In this document: positions 9,495 to 17,963 of the stretch, one piece after another
How the letters are laid out: the number at the start of each line of letters is the position of its first letter
How positions within the stretch are numbered: the stretch's first letter is position 1
NCBI GenBank assembly: GCA_004557855.1
Contig: SFFJ01000009.1
Location: 1-58,383, forward strand
Source of the DNA: Oscillospiraceae bacterium
Lineage (GTDB): Bacteria > Bacillota > Clostridia > Oscillospirales > Ruminococcaceae
Direction of reading: 5' to 3'
DNA length: 58,383 bases
Made by a program: the position numbers and the translations under genes
The notes under the pieces: model-generated
The model's input: the letters and a program-made list of their open reading frames with translations, nothing else
The model's database searches: none
What the model was told of the DNA's origin: nothing

Positions 9495-9528
9495 AAAAAA
9501 GGGAGCCTTTCCGGCAGGAAAGGCTCCC
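9495..9528 (-). terminator. Terminator of metK
   Basis: Twelve-bp stem GGGAGCCTTTCC / GGAAAGGCTCCC followed by six T on the minus strand. Confidence 0.85.
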
Positions 9529-9544
9529 TTTGCTTTGGGTAACT

Positions 9545-10738
9545 TTAGCGGAGCTTTGCATCCTCCACCATCGACTTCAGCTCGGCCAGTGCCTTGGGGT
9601 CGCACTTCTCCCAACTGAATTCCGCATCCTCACGGCCGAAGTGGCCGTAGGCGGCGGTTTTGCCGAAGACGGGGGCACGCAGCCCCAGTGCCTTGATGAT
9701 CCCGGCGGGGCGCAGGTCATAGCAGCGCTCGATCCAATGGAAGATATCCGCCTCGGGGATGGTATTGGTGCCGTAGGTTTCCACATAGATGGAAACGGGG
9801 CGGGCCACACCGATGGCGTAGCTCAACTGGATTTCGCAGCGGTGGGCAGCGCCTGCCTCCACGATGGTCTTGGCGATGTTGCGGGCCATATATGCCGCGG
9901 AGCGGTCTACCTTGGTGGCATCCTTACCGCTGAATGCGCCGCCGCCGTGACGGGCGTAGCCGCCGTAGGTATCCACAATGATCTTGCGGCCGGTGAGTCC
10001 GGTATCGGCAGCGGGGCCGCCCAGTACAAACCGCCCGGTGGGGTTGATGAAATACTTGGTTTCGGCATCCAGCATTTCGGCGGGGATGCAGGGCTTGATG
10101 ACCTTTTCGATCATATCCCGCCGCAGGGTGACGGCATCGGCGTCCTCATCGTGCTGGGTGGAAAGCACCACCGTATTGACCCGGACGGGCTTGCCGTTTT
10201 CGTATTCCACTGTCACCTGTGCTTTGCCGTCGGGACGGAGATAGCCGAGCTCTCCGCTTTTGCGGACCGCCGCCAGCCGCCTGGTGATGCGGTGTGCCAG
10301 CGTGATGGGCAGGGGCATTAGCTCCGGGGTCTCATCACAGGCGTAGCCGAACATCATACCCTGGTCGCCGGCGCCGAGCCCATCGGTATCGATGGCTTCC
10401 TTGGCCTCCAGCGCCAGATCCACCCCCTGGGCGATATCCGCCGACTGGGTGTGCAGCGAGCAGCTGATCTCACAGGTATCAGCATCAAAGCCGTACTCCG
10501 GTTTGGTATAACCAATCTCCCGGATGATCCGGCGTGCGATCTCGATGTAATTTACCGTGGCCGCAGTCGTTATTTCCCCCATGATGTGAACGGCTCCCGG
10601 CTCTGCGGTGGTTTCGCAGGCGCAGCGGGAATTGGGGTCAACAGCGAGCAGGGCGTCCAGTATACCATCGGAGATTTGATCGCAGATTTTGTCGGGATGA
10701 CCTTCGGTCACCGACTCGGACGTGAACAACGTTCTCAT
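9545..10738 (-). CDS. metK: S-adenosylmethionine synthase
   Basis: 397-residue methionine adenosyltransferase, forming SAM from methionine and ATP in the cytoplasm. Family signatures are intact: ESVTEGHPDK near the N-terminus, GAGDQGMMFGYACDE, and the phosphate-binding DTYGGYARHGGGAFSGKDATKVDRS. The frame is open to an ATG at 10753, but the ATG at 10738 has the GGAGG site at the right distance and begins the conserved MRTLFTSESV. A sigma-A promoter lies about 85 bases upstream. No SAM riboswitch can be folded in this short leader. Confidence 0.96.
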   Translation of the reverse strand: MRTLFTSESVTEGHPDKICDQISDGILDALLAVDPNSRCACETTAEPGAVHIMGEITTAATVNYIEIARRIIREIGYTKPEYGFDADTCEISCSLHTQSADIAQGVDLALEAKEAIDTDGLGAGDQGMMFGYACDETPELMPLPITLAHRITRRLAAVRKSGELGYLRPDGKAQVTVEYENGKPVRVNTVVLSTQHDEDADAVTLRRDMIEKVIKPCIPAEMLDAETKYFINPTGRFVLGGPAADTGLTGRKIIVDTYGGYARHGGGAFSGKDATKVDRSAAYMARNIAKTIVEAGAAHRCEIQLSYAIGVARPVSIYVETYGTNTIPEADIFHWIERCYDLRPAGIIKALGLRAPVFGKTAAYGHFGREDAEFSWEKCDPKALAELKSMVEDAKLR

Positions 10739-10822
10739 GCGTCTTTCCTCCATAATTCGGTTTTTCGCCGCCGTGGGCGGCAGAATATCGGCAATACTTG
10801 CCGTATACTTTGGGACTTCCCC

Positions 10823-10851
10823 ATTCTACACGAAATGCGCCGGGTTTTCAA
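10823..10851 (-). promoter_or_regulatory. Promoter of metK
   Basis: On the minus strand TTGAAA (10846-10851) and TAGAAT (10823-10828) with a 17-base spacer. Confidence 0.75.
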
Positions 10852-10921
10852 GCATTTTTCCGAAAATACAGGGGTCAGTTTGTGCTTTTTGTCCAAAATG
10901 CGGGGCTGTGCAGGGGGATGC

Positions 10922-11000
10922 GGGCCGCAGGCCCGGCGGCTTCGCCGCCGACACGGGCTTCGCCCGTGTGTTTCGACTGCGTCGAAACGGCCTGCGGCCC
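10922..11000. repeat. Cloverleaf palindromic element, copy 4
   Basis: Outer arms GGGCCGCAGGCC (10922-10933) and GGCCTGCGGCCC (10989-11000). Hairpins at 10934-10950 (CGGCGGC, loop TTC), 10951-10969 (ACACGGGC, loop TTC) and 10970-10988 (GTTTCGAC, loop TGC). Every base is in a stem or a three-base loop. It sits between metK and the MgtC gene. Confidence 0.92.
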
Positions 11001-11027
11001 GCCGCCTGCCCCCTGCAGGGCCCCCGG

Positions 11028-11054
11028 AAGAAAACCCCCGCCGGAAGGCGGGGG
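11028..11054 (-). terminator. Terminator of the MgtC/SapB gene
   Basis: Stem CCCCCGCC / GGCGGGGG with a GGAA-type loop, followed by a T-rich tract on the minus strand, directly after the stop codon. Confidence 0.8.
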
Positions 11055-11060
11055 CATTTG

Positions 11061-11777
11061 CTACATGGCGATATTTTTGATGCCGGGGTGGCTGTCCATA
11101 AAGGCGAGGATCTCCTCGAATTGGATCTCGCGGCTGAATTTGACGGTGAGGCCGTAATTGACGGTGCCGTCGTTATTGTGGGTGATGTGGCTGCCGATGA
11201 CCGATACATCCATCGACTTCAGCTCGGCCAGAAAGGCGTCCCGCATTTCGGGGGTATCCTGCATGGTGATGTTGATATCCCGGGTGGCGAGGGCGTCGTT
11301 GCCGATATTGAACCTGTGCATGATGCTTTGCATGAGGATGATAATGACGGTGGTGGCGATGCCGATGGGGTACATCCCGGCGCCGATGGCCATGCCGATG
11401 CCTGCCGTTGCCCAGATGCCGGCCGCCGTGGTAAGGCCCTTGAGGGTGCTGCCGTTACGGTAGATGACGGCGAGGCCGATAAAGCTGATGCCGCTGACCA
11501 CCTGCGCCGCGATCCGGGCGGGGTCGGCGCCCCGGTCGCCGGGGAAGAAAAGACCGTCCACCGAGAGGTCGGCGAAGGCGTATTTGGAGACGATCATGAT
11601 AAGGGCGGAGGCGCAGCACACAAGGCAGTGGGTGCGGATGCCGGCCTCCTTCAGGCGCTTGGTGCGCTCATAGCCGACGGCGCCGCCGCAGAGGGTGGCG
11701 ACCAGCACGCGGATGAGGAAGGCGAACTGATAGCCCAGCGGGGTGGCTTCGTTCATGCGGGCAAATAGTTCCAGCAT
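11061..11777 (-). CDS. MgtC/SapB family membrane protein
   Basis: 238-residue protein. The N-terminal 145 residues form the MgtC/SapB membrane domain (LVATLCGGAVGYERTKR, then AAQVVSGISFIGLAVIYR and GLTTAAGIWATAGIGMAIG). The last 80 residues look like a small ACT-like cytoplasmic domain. MgtC proteins bind or regulate the F1Fo ATP synthase and magnesium-dependent processes in pathogens; the role in commensal Clostridia is not known. ATG at 11777 follows an AAGGAGG site. It has its own promoter and terminator. Confidence 0.88.
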   Translation of the reverse strand: MLELFARMNEATPLGYQFAFLIRVLVATLCGGAVGYERTKRLKEAGIRTHCLVCCASALIMIVSKYAFADLSVDGLFFPGDRGADPARIAAQVVSGISFIGLAVIYRNGSTLKGLTTAAGIWATAGIGMAIGAGMYPIGIATTVIIILMQSIMHRFNIGNDALATRDINITMQDTPEMRDAFLAELKSMDVSVIGSHITHNNDGTVNYGLTVKFSREIQFEEILAFMDSHPGIKNIAM

Positions 11778-11822
11778 TTATGGATACCTCCTTTGGGGAG
11801 AATGGCCGTAAGGTGACACTTT

Positions 11823-11851
11823 ATTATAGCATATTTCGACGGAGGGCGCAA
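11823..11851 (-). promoter_or_regulatory. Promoter of the MgtC/SapB gene
   Basis: On the minus strand TTGCGC (11846-11851) and TATAAT (11823-11828) with a 17-base spacer. Confidence 0.7.
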
Positions 11852-11854
11852 GGC

Positions 11855-11945
11855 GCGCCCACCCGTACGGGGCAGGCGGCGGGCGCACAGCGGGCGAGGG
11901 CCGCCCGGCAGGGCGGCCCGAGGAATAGCGGCGCGGCCGCCGCCG
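11855..11945. repeat. GC-rich palindromic region, possible decayed cloverleaf
   Basis: Contains one clear hairpin GGGCCGCCC / GGGCGGCCC with loop GGCA (about 11902-11923) and several shorter GC palindromes. I cannot fold it into the complete three-hairpin form, so it may be a degenerate relative. Confidence 0.4.
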
Positions 11946-11952
11946 GTTTATC

Positions 11953-13869
11953 TTATTGCAGGCAGTCCAGCTCCTGCAGCCACAGGGCAGCGGCGGCATC
12001 GCTGGGCATACGCCAATCCCCGCGGGGGGAAAGCGAAACCGAGCCGACCTTGGGACCGTCCGGCAGGCAGCTGCGCTTAAACTGCTGCTGGAAGAACCGC
12101 CGGAAGAAGGTGCGCAGCCACTTCAGAATGGTGGCGCGGTCGTATTGGCCGGCAAAGGCCGTTTCGGCCAGATGCAGGATCTTGGCGGGCGGGCAGCCGT
12201 AGCGGAAAAAATGATAAAGGAAGAAATCGTGCAGCTCGTAGGGCCCCACCAGATCCTCGGTCTTTTGGGAAATGGTGCCGTCCTCTCCGGCAGGCAGCAG
12301 CTCGGGGCTGACCGGCGTATCCAGGATATCGTAGAGAACGGCGGCAAGGGCGTCCTCCCCGCAGGTATCGGCGGCGTGCCGCACCAGGTGCCGCACCAGC
12401 GTCTTGGGGATGGAACCGTTCACCCCGTACATCGACATATGGTCGCCGTTGTAGGTCGCCCAGCCCAGCGCCAGCTCGGAAAGGTCACCGGTGCCCACCA
12501 CGATGCCGTTTTGTTGGTTGGCGATGTCCATCAGGATTTGGGTGCGCTCTCTTGCCTGGGAATTTTCATAGGTCACATCGGTCACGCTTTCATCATGGCC
12601 GATATCACAAAAATGCTGCCGTACCGCCGCCGCGATGGAGATGGTGCGCAGCGTAACGCCCAGCCGTTCGCACAGGATTTCGGCGTTGGAGCGGGTGCGG
12701 GCGGTGGTGCCGAAGCCCGGCATGGTCACGGCGACCATATCGGTGCGGGGGCGCCCCAGCAGGTCCAGCGCGCGGACGGCCACCAGCAGCGCCAGGGTGG
12801 AGTCCAGCCCGCCGGAAATGCCCAGTACCGCCTTGGGACAGCCGATGTGCTCCAAACGGCGGCGCAGCCCCTCGGCCTGCATGGCCAGAATGGTTTCGCA
12901 GCGCTCCCGACGCTCGGCGTCGTCGACGGGGACAAAGGGGTGCGGGTCGATAAAGCGGGTCAGGGTCGTTTCGCCCATCGGCAGCGAGAACGGGACCATG
13001 GTATAGCCGGACGTTTCGGCCGCAGGCCACGTGGTAGTGCGGCGGCGTTCGGCAAAAAGGCGGTGAACGTCAAGCTCGGTGAGGATGAGGTCATTGGTGA
13101 ACAGGGCGGTTTCCGCCAGCAGCTTGCCGTTTTCGGCGATGAGATCATGCCCGGCAAAGACCATATCGGTGGTGGACTCTCCCCGGCCGGCATCGGCATA
13201 AAGGTAGCCCGCCATCAGCCGGGCGCTTTGCCCGGTAACAAGGGAACGGCGGTATTCCGCCTTGCCGATGGTTTCATCGCTGGCGGAGCAGTTGGCGATA
13301 ACGGTGGCCCCGGCGACGGCATGGCGGATGCTGGGGGGTGATGCCACCCACAGATCCTCGCAGAGCTCCACCGCCAATTTATATTCCGGCAGCTCCCGGC
13401 AGCAGAACAGCAGGCGGGACCCGAACGGTACCTCTTGCCCCAGCAGAGAAATGGTTTTTACCTCGGCGGGGGCGGGGGTGAACCAGCGCTCCTCGTAGAA
13501 TTCGCCGTAGTTCGGCAGGTTCAGCTTCGGCACGATGCCGAGGAGCTGCCCCCGGTGCAGCACGGCGGCGCAGTTATACAGCTTGCCCTCCACCGCCAGC
13601 GGCAGCCCGGCCACGGTGGTAAGGGAAAGCGCGCGGCTTTCCTCCAGTAGTGCTTGCAGGGCATCCTGCGCCCCGGCAAGCAGGGTGGGTTGCAGCAGCA
13701 GGTCGCCGCAGGTATAGCCGGTCAGGCCCAGCTCCGGCAGCACCAGAAGATGCGCACCCGCAGCAGCGGCCTGCTTCATCATTTCCGCGCTTTTTTCGGC
13801 GTTATAGCGGCAGTCGGCCACCCGCAGGGCGGGGCTTGCCGCAGCGACTTTGATAAATCCGTACTTCAT
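11953..13869 (-). CDS. nadE: Glutamine-dependent NAD+ synthase
   Basis: 638-residue two-domain enzyme that makes NAD from deamido-NAD using glutamine. The N-terminal nitrilase-type amidase (about 1-290) has the Glu-Lys-Cys set: LPELGLTGYTCGD, KLNLPNYGEFYEERWF and AVELCEDLWV. The C-terminal synthetase (about 320-638) has the PP-loop GISGGLDSTLALLV and ends with the long FFRRFFQQQFKRSCLPDGPKVG tail typical of the family. The frame is open upstream to 14124, but ATG at 13869 begins the conserved MKYGFIKVAAASP; upstream residues are low-complexity translations of a palindrome. The Shine-Dalgarno lies unusually far away behind a hairpin (listed separately). Confidence 0.94.
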   Translation of the reverse strand: MKYGFIKVAAASPALRVADCRYNAEKSAEMMKQAAAAGAHLLVLPELGLTGYTCGDLLLQPTLLAGAQDALQALLEESRALSLTTVAGLPLAVEGKLYNCAAVLHRGQLLGIVPKLNLPNYGEFYEERWFTPAPAEVKTISLLGQEVPFGSRLLFCCRELPEYKLAVELCEDLWVASPPSIRHAVAGATVIANCSASDETIGKAEYRRSLVTGQSARLMAGYLYADAGRGESTTDMVFAGHDLIAENGKLLAETALFTNDLILTELDVHRLFAERRRTTTWPAAETSGYTMVPFSLPMGETTLTRFIDPHPFVPVDDAERRERCETILAMQAEGLRRRLEHIGCPKAVLGISGGLDSTLALLVAVRALDLLGRPRTDMVAVTMPGFGTTARTRSNAEILCERLGVTLRTISIAAAVRQHFCDIGHDESVTDVTYENSQARERTQILMDIANQQNGIVVGTGDLSELALGWATYNGDHMSMYGVNGSIPKTLVRHLVRHAADTCGEDALAAVLYDILDTPVSPELLPAGEDGTISQKTEDLVGPYELHDFFLYHFFRYGCPPAKILHLAETAFAGQYDRATILKWLRTFFRRFFQQQFKRSCLPDGPKVGSVSLSPRGDWRMPSDAAAALWLQELDCLQ

Positions 13870-13880
13870 GGCATTTGTTC

Positions 13881-13904
13881 GGCAGCGTGGGCTGCCGCCT
13901 CCTT
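13881..13904 (-). promoter_or_regulatory. nadE ribosome site separated from the start by a hairpin
   Basis: On the minus strand AAGGAGG (13898-13904) is 28 bases from the ATG. The hairpin GGCAGC-loop-GCTGCC (13881-13896) lies between them. If it folds, the effective spacing falls to about 12 bases. This may be a structured spacer or a translational control point. Confidence 0.45.
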
Positions 13905-13966
13905 GGCATAGATTTTGCTGGGGGCGGGGATGCAGGGGTGCAGGGGGCAGGTGGGTACGCAGGGTA

Positions 13967-14051
13967 GGGGCCCGCAGGGCCGGCGGCCGCCGGCCGCCGC
14001 CACGGGCGCAGCCCGTGGGTTTCGACGCAGTCGAAACGCCCTGCGGGCCCC
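13967..14051. repeat. Cloverleaf palindromic element, copy 5, inside the nadE leader
   Basis: Outer arms GGGGCCCGCAGGGC (13967-13980) and GCCCTGCGGGCCCC (14038-14051). Hairpins at 13981-13999 (loop GCC), 14000-14018 (loop GCA) and 14019-14037 (GTTTCGAC, loop GCA). No base is unpaired at the junction. It lies between the nadE promoter and its start codon, so it should be transcribed. Confidence 0.92.
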
Positions 14052-14122
14052 CGCCGGCCCCTTGAAGGGGCCGGAAAGGGGCGTTCCCCGGAGCCTGCGG
14101 CGTGCGCAGGCTTTCCACCGTC

Positions 14123-14150
14123 ATTATACCATTTTTGGCAGGGATGTAAA
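14123..14150 (-). promoter_or_regulatory. Promoter of nadE
   Basis: On the minus strand TTTACA (14145-14150) and TATAAT (14123-14128) with a 16-base spacer. Transcription from here gives a leader of about 250 bases that includes the cloverleaf element. Confidence 0.65.
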
Positions 14151-14161
14151 GGCGGCAAGCC

Positions 14162-14190
14162 TTGACTTTTGCGGGGGGAGATAGTATAAC
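14162..14190 (+). promoter_or_regulatory. Promoter of the TSUP permease gene
   Basis: TTGACT (14162-14167) and TATAAC (14185-14190) with a 17-base spacer, 38 bases before the ATG. Confidence 0.75.
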
Positions 14191-14227
14191 TTTATATTAT
14201 CCCCAATGGTGAGAAAGAAGAACCCCT

Positions 14228-14992
14228 ATGCTGACCTTAAAAACATTGCTGATCATCTGCCCGCTGGTCTTTCTGGCAGGCTTTGTGGACGCCATCGCCG
14301 GCGGCGGAGGACTCATCTCCCTGCCGGCCTACCTGCTGGCGGGACTGCCGCCCCATGCGGCCATCGCCACCAATAAAATGAGCTCCACCATCGGCACCTG
14401 TGCCTCCACCGCACGCTACCTGAAAAACGGCTTTGTGGACTGGCAGGCAGCCGTTCCCTGCATGGTCATGGCCATCCTCGGCGCCAATCTGGGCGCGCGG
14501 CTCATCCTGCTCATTCCGCAGCAATACATTCAGTACCTGCTGCTGGGCACCCTGCCCGTTATCGCCTTTGTGGTATTAAAAAGGAAGCCTGTCCGGCCGG
14601 GGGAGCAGCCCGACGTCATTCCCCGCGGCAGGCAGCTGGTTCTGGCGGGGGCGTTCTCTCTGGTCATTGGGCTGTATGACGGCCTGTACGGGCCGGGCAC
14701 CGGCACCTTTTTGCTGATGGTATATACCGGGCTGTGCAAAATGAGCCTGGAACGGGCCAGCGGCACCGTCAAGCTGGTCAATCTTTCCTCCAATGTCACC
14801 AGCCTTGTGCTGTTTTTGGTAAAGGGGCAGGTGCTGGTGCTGCTGGGAGTGATCTCCGGCGGGTTCTGCCTGCTGGGGCACTTTATCGGCTCCGGGATGA
14901 TGATGAAAAATGGCAGTAAGATCGTGCGGCCGGTCATCATCGTGGTGCTGGTGCTGCTGTTCATCAAAGTGATAAGCGACATGGCGGGCTGA
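14228..14992 (+). CDS. TSUP/TauE-SafE family membrane permease
   Basis: 254-residue membrane protein with about eight helices in two similar halves. The first half opens with LAGFVDAIAGGGGLISLPAYLLAGLPPHAAIATNKMSS and the second has GLYDGLYGPGTGTFLLMVYTGL, both typical of the TSUP (sulfite exporter TauE/SafE) family. Members move sulfite, sulfoacetate or related anions; the substrate here is unknown. It is 19 bases upstream of a flavin reductase-like gene and probably forms an operon with it. Confidence 0.9.
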   Translation: MLTLKTLLIICPLVFLAGFVDAIAGGGGLISLPAYLLAGLPPHAAIATNKMSSTIGTCASTARYLKNGFVDWQAAVPCMVMAILGANLGARLILLIPQQYIQYLLLGTLPVIAFVVLKRKPVRPGEQPDVIPRGRQLVLAGAFSLVIGLYDGLYGPGTGTFLLMVYTGLCKMSLERASGTVKLVNLSSNVTSLVLFLVKGQVLVLLGVISGGFCLLGHFIGSGMMMKNGSKIVRPVIIVVLVLLFIKVISDMAG

Positions 14993-15011
14993 CCGCGGAA
15001 AGGAATTCAAT

Positions 15012-15605
15012 ATGAGCAAGACAGAATGGAAAGGCTCCACCCTGCTGGCGCCGGTACCGGCGGCGCTGGTAAGCTGCGGCACCGTGGAACACCCTAACGC
15101 CCTGACCATCGCCTGGACGGGCATCACCTGCAGCGACCCGCCCATGACCTATGTTTCCATCCGCCCGGAACGCCATTCCTACGGCATCATCAGGGAAACG
15201 GGGGAGTTTGTCATCAACCTGACCACCGGCGCTATGGCCCGTGCCACCGATTTCTGCGGGGTACGCTCCGGCCGGGATATGGATAAGCTGGCCGCCGCCA
15301 AGCTGACGGTCGAACCGGCCTCGAAGCTCTCCGCCCCGGTCATCGCCCAAAGCCCGCTGGCGCTGGAATGTAAGGTTCGGGAGATCATCCCGCTGGGCAG
15401 CCATGATATGTTCCTGGCCGAGATCGTTGCGGTGGATGTGGAGGAAAGGCTGCTGGATGAGGCGGGCAAGCTGCATCTGGAAAAGGCCGGGCTGATGGCC
15501 TATTCCCATGGGGAATACTTTGCCATGGGCAAAAAAATCGGCTCCTTTGGCTATTCCGTCCGCAAAAAGCACCCCAAGAACCCCAACCTCAAGAAGAAAA
15601 AGTGA
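15012..15605 (+). CDS. Flavin reductase family protein (FMN-binding split barrel)
   Basis: 197-residue protein of the flavin reductase-like / FMN-binding split-barrel family. Typical features are PVPAALVSCGT near the start, NALTIAWTGITCSDPPMTYVSIRPERHSYGIIRETGEFVINL, and a central ATDFCGVRSGRDMDK. Such proteins bind FMN and reduce it or other small acceptors. The C-terminus is very lysine-rich. ATG at 15012 follows GGAAAGGA. It is cotranscribed with the TSUP permease and ends at a strong terminator. Confidence 0.88.
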   Translation: MSKTEWKGSTLLAPVPAALVSCGTVEHPNALTIAWTGITCSDPPMTYVSIRPERHSYGIIRETGEFVINLTTGAMARATDFCGVRSGRDMDKLAAAKLTVEPASKLSAPVIAQSPLALECKVREIIPLGSHDMFLAEIVAVDVEERLLDEAGKLHLEKAGLMAYSHGEYFAMGKKIGSFGYSVRKKHPKNPNLKKKK

Positions 15606-15628
15606 TCGTTTGCTTACGCAAGTACTGT

Positions 15629-15657
15629 GCAGGGTCGGCTTCCGGCCCTGCTTTTTT
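15629..15657 (+). terminator. Terminator of the TSUP-flavin reductase operon
   Basis: Stem built on GCAGGG / CCCTGC with an inner CGG/CCG, followed by six T. Confidence 0.85.
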
Positions 15658-15687
15658 GCGGGGAGGGGCCCCTGCAAGCCGCGGGAT

Positions 15688-15768
15688 CGGGCGCAGCCCG
15701 TTTCGGCTCCGCCGAAACACACGAGCTTCGCTCGTGTCGCCCGCCGCAGGCGGGCGGGGCTGCGCCCG
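15688..15768. repeat. Cloverleaf palindromic element, copy 6 (reverse hairpin order)
   Basis: Outer arms CGGGCGCAGCCC (15688-15699) and GGGCTGCGCCCG (15757-15768). Hairpins at 15700-15718 (GTTTCGGC, loop TCC), 15719-15737 (ACACGAGC, loop TTC) and 15738-15756 (CGCCCGCC, loop GCA). The hairpin order is the reverse complement of copies 4 and 5. No unpaired junction base. Confidence 0.92.
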
Positions 15769-15822
15769 GCCGCAAAAACCCGCCGAAATGCGGCCCTTTG
15801 GCCCCTCCCCGGCAAAAAAACT

Positions 15823-15850
15823 TTGCTTTGGCGGCAAAGCGTGCTATAAT
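15823..15850 (+). promoter_or_regulatory. Promoter of metG
   Basis: TTGCTT (15823-15828) and TATAAT (15845-15850) with a 16-base spacer, 46 bases before the ATG. Confidence 0.75.
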
Positions 15851-15896
15851 ATACTGATAATGAAAAATTGCGCTCATTCGCGCAGGAGGTAAAATC

Positions 15897-17837
15897 ATGG
15901 ACCGGAAAAAGTTTTATATCACCACACCCATCTACTACCCTTCCGATAAGCTGCACATCGGGCACAGCTACTGCACCGTGGCCACCGATTGCATGGCCCG
16001 CTATAAGCGCCTGCAGGGCTACGATGTGATGTTCCTCACCGGGGCCGATGAGCACGGCCAGAAGATAGAGGATAAGGCCAAGGCCGCCGGCGTGACCCCG
16101 CAGCAGTATGTCGATAAGATCGTGGAGGGGGAAGGCGGCTTCAAGTCGCTGTGGAAGCTGATGAACATCAGCTATGACCGCTTTATCCGCACCACCGATG
16201 ACTACCATGTGGCGTCCATCCAGAAGATCTTCCGGGAGCTTTACGACCGCGGGGATATTTACAAGGGCACCTACAAGGGCAAATACTGCACCCCCTGCGA
16301 GAGCTTTTGGACCGAAAGCCAGCTGAAGGACGGCTGCTGCCCCGACTGCGGCCGCCCCGTGGTGGATGCCGAGGAGGAGGCATATTTCTTCCGGCTTTCC
16401 AAATACGCCGACCGCCTGCTGAAGCTCTACGATGAGCACCCCGAATTCCTCACCCCGGCCTCCCGTGTCAATGAGATGAAGGCGTTCATCAACCAGGGGC
16501 TGCAGGATCTGTGCGTTTCCCGCACCAGCTTTACCTGGGGCGTGCCGGTGGATTTTGACCCCAAGCACGTGGTGTATGTGTGGGTGGATGCCCTCTTTAA
16601 CTACATGACCGCACTGGGCTACAAAAACGATAAGTACCACGATGTGGAAAAATACTGGCCCGCCGATGTGCATTTCGTCGGCAAGGAGATCGTGCGGTTC
16701 CACTCGGTCATCTGGCCGGCCATGCTGATGGCGATGGACCTGCCGCTGCCCAAGCGGGTTTACGGCCACGGCTGGCTGCTGCTGGAGGGCGGCAAGATGA
16801 GTAAATCCAAGGGCAACGTGGTGGATCCCGTGGTGCTGTGCAACCGCTACGGCGTGGATGCCATCCGCTTTTTCCTGATGCGCAGCTTCCCCTTCGGCTC
16901 CGATGGGGTATTCAGCAATGAGCTGCTCATCAGCACCATCAATACCGACCTCGCCAACGACCTGGGCAACCTCGTCAGCCGTACCGTGGCGATGGTGGAA
17001 AAATATTTCGGCGGTACCCTGCCCGCCGACCGGGAGAGCACACCTGCCGATGAGGAGCTGGTGGCCATCGGCAACGCCCTGCGGGATAACTACGAAAAGC
17101 AGATGGAGGCCTTTGCCTTCCAGAACGGCCTGGCCGAGATTTTCCGTCTGGTTTCCCGCGCCAATAAATACATTGACGAAAACGCCCCGTGGGTGCTGGC
17201 CAAGGATGAAACCAAGCGTGCCCGCCTTGCCACGGTGATGTATAACCTGCTGGAGAGCATCCGGCTGGCGGGGATTTTGCTGGTGCCCTATATGCCGGAA
17301 ACCGCCGGGAAGATCCTGGATCAGATCGGCGCGTCCGCAGAGGAACGCAGCTGGGAGTCCGCTGCCGCCTTCGGCGGTCTGCACGCCGAGGTGACGGTGC
17401 AGAAGGGCCCGGTGCTGTTCCCCCGTATCGATATGGAAAAGGAGCTGGCCGAGCTGGAGGCCGCCGCAGCCCCCAAGGAGGAACCGCAGGAGGAGAGCGT
17501 TCCCGCCAAGGCGCCGATCGCCTTCCCCGACTTTGAAAAGGTGGAGTTTACCGTCTGTAAGGTGCTGGCCTGCGAAAAGGTGGAAAAGAGCGATAAGCTG
17601 CTTTGCTTCACCCTGAATGACGGCACCGGCACCAACCGGCAGATCCTTTCCGGCATAGCGAAGTACTATAAGCCGGAGGAGCTGGTGGGCAAAACGGTGG
17701 TGGCCTGCACCAATCTGGCCCCCCGCAAGATGATGGGCCGGGAGTCCAACGGGATGCTGATCTCCGCCGAAAAGGGGGAGGGGCTGCACCTGCTGATGCT
17801 GGATGACGCCATCCCCGCCGGCGCAAAGCTGTGCTGA
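15897..17837 (+). CDS. metG: Methionine--tRNA ligase with C-terminal tRNA-binding domain
   Basis: 646-residue class I aminoacyl-tRNA synthetase that charges initiator and elongator tRNA-Met. The catalytic HIGH motif (KLHIGHSYC, about residues 19-27) and KMSKS (about 299-303) are intact. A zinc knuckle (CTPCESF ... CCPDC) lies in the connecting insert. The anticodon-binding helices follow, and a linker rich in Ala and Glu (about 515-545) leads to an EMAP-II-like tRNA-binding domain (FEKVEFTVCKVLACEKVEKS to the end). It has an AGGAGG site 6-7 bases before the ATG. Confidence 0.96.
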   Translation: MDRKKFYITTPIYYPSDKLHIGHSYCTVATDCMARYKRLQGYDVMFLTGADEHGQKIEDKAKAAGVTPQQYVDKIVEGEGGFKSLWKLMNISYDRFIRTTDDYHVASIQKIFRELYDRGDIYKGTYKGKYCTPCESFWTESQLKDGCCPDCGRPVVDAEEEAYFFRLSKYADRLLKLYDEHPEFLTPASRVNEMKAFINQGLQDLCVSRTSFTWGVPVDFDPKHVVYVWVDALFNYMTALGYKNDKYHDVEKYWPADVHFVGKEIVRFHSVIWPAMLMAMDLPLPKRVYGHGWLLLEGGKMSKSKGNVVDPVVLCNRYGVDAIRFFLMRSFPFGSDGVFSNELLISTINTDLANDLGNLVSRTVAMVEKYFGGTLPADRESTPADEELVAIGNALRDNYEKQMEAFAFQNGLAEIFRLVSRANKYIDENAPWVLAKDETKRARLATVMYNLLESIRLAGILLVPYMPETAGKILDQIGASAEERSWESAAAFGGLHAEVTVQKGPVLFPRIDMEKELAELEAAAAPKEEPQEESVPAKAPIAFPDFEKVEFTVCKVLACEKVEKSDKLLCFTLNDGTGTNRQILSGIAKYYKPEELVGKTVVACTNLAPRKMMGRESNGMLISAEKGEGLHLLMLDDAIPAGAKLC

Positions 17838-17963
17838 CGGCAGAAAAAACCCAATAGGCCGCGGCAGGAACGGGAGCCTTTCCCCATCCTGCCGGGCAGA
17901 GATAAAAGCGGGGCCGCGACAGCTGCATTGCCGCCGGCTCTGTTTTTCCCCAAAGGAGGGGCC

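Noticed and set aside
10739..10920. Possible SAM riboswitch upstream of metK
   Set aside because: The leader from the promoter at 10823-10851 is only about 80 bases and lacks the conserved core of known SAM riboswitch classes.
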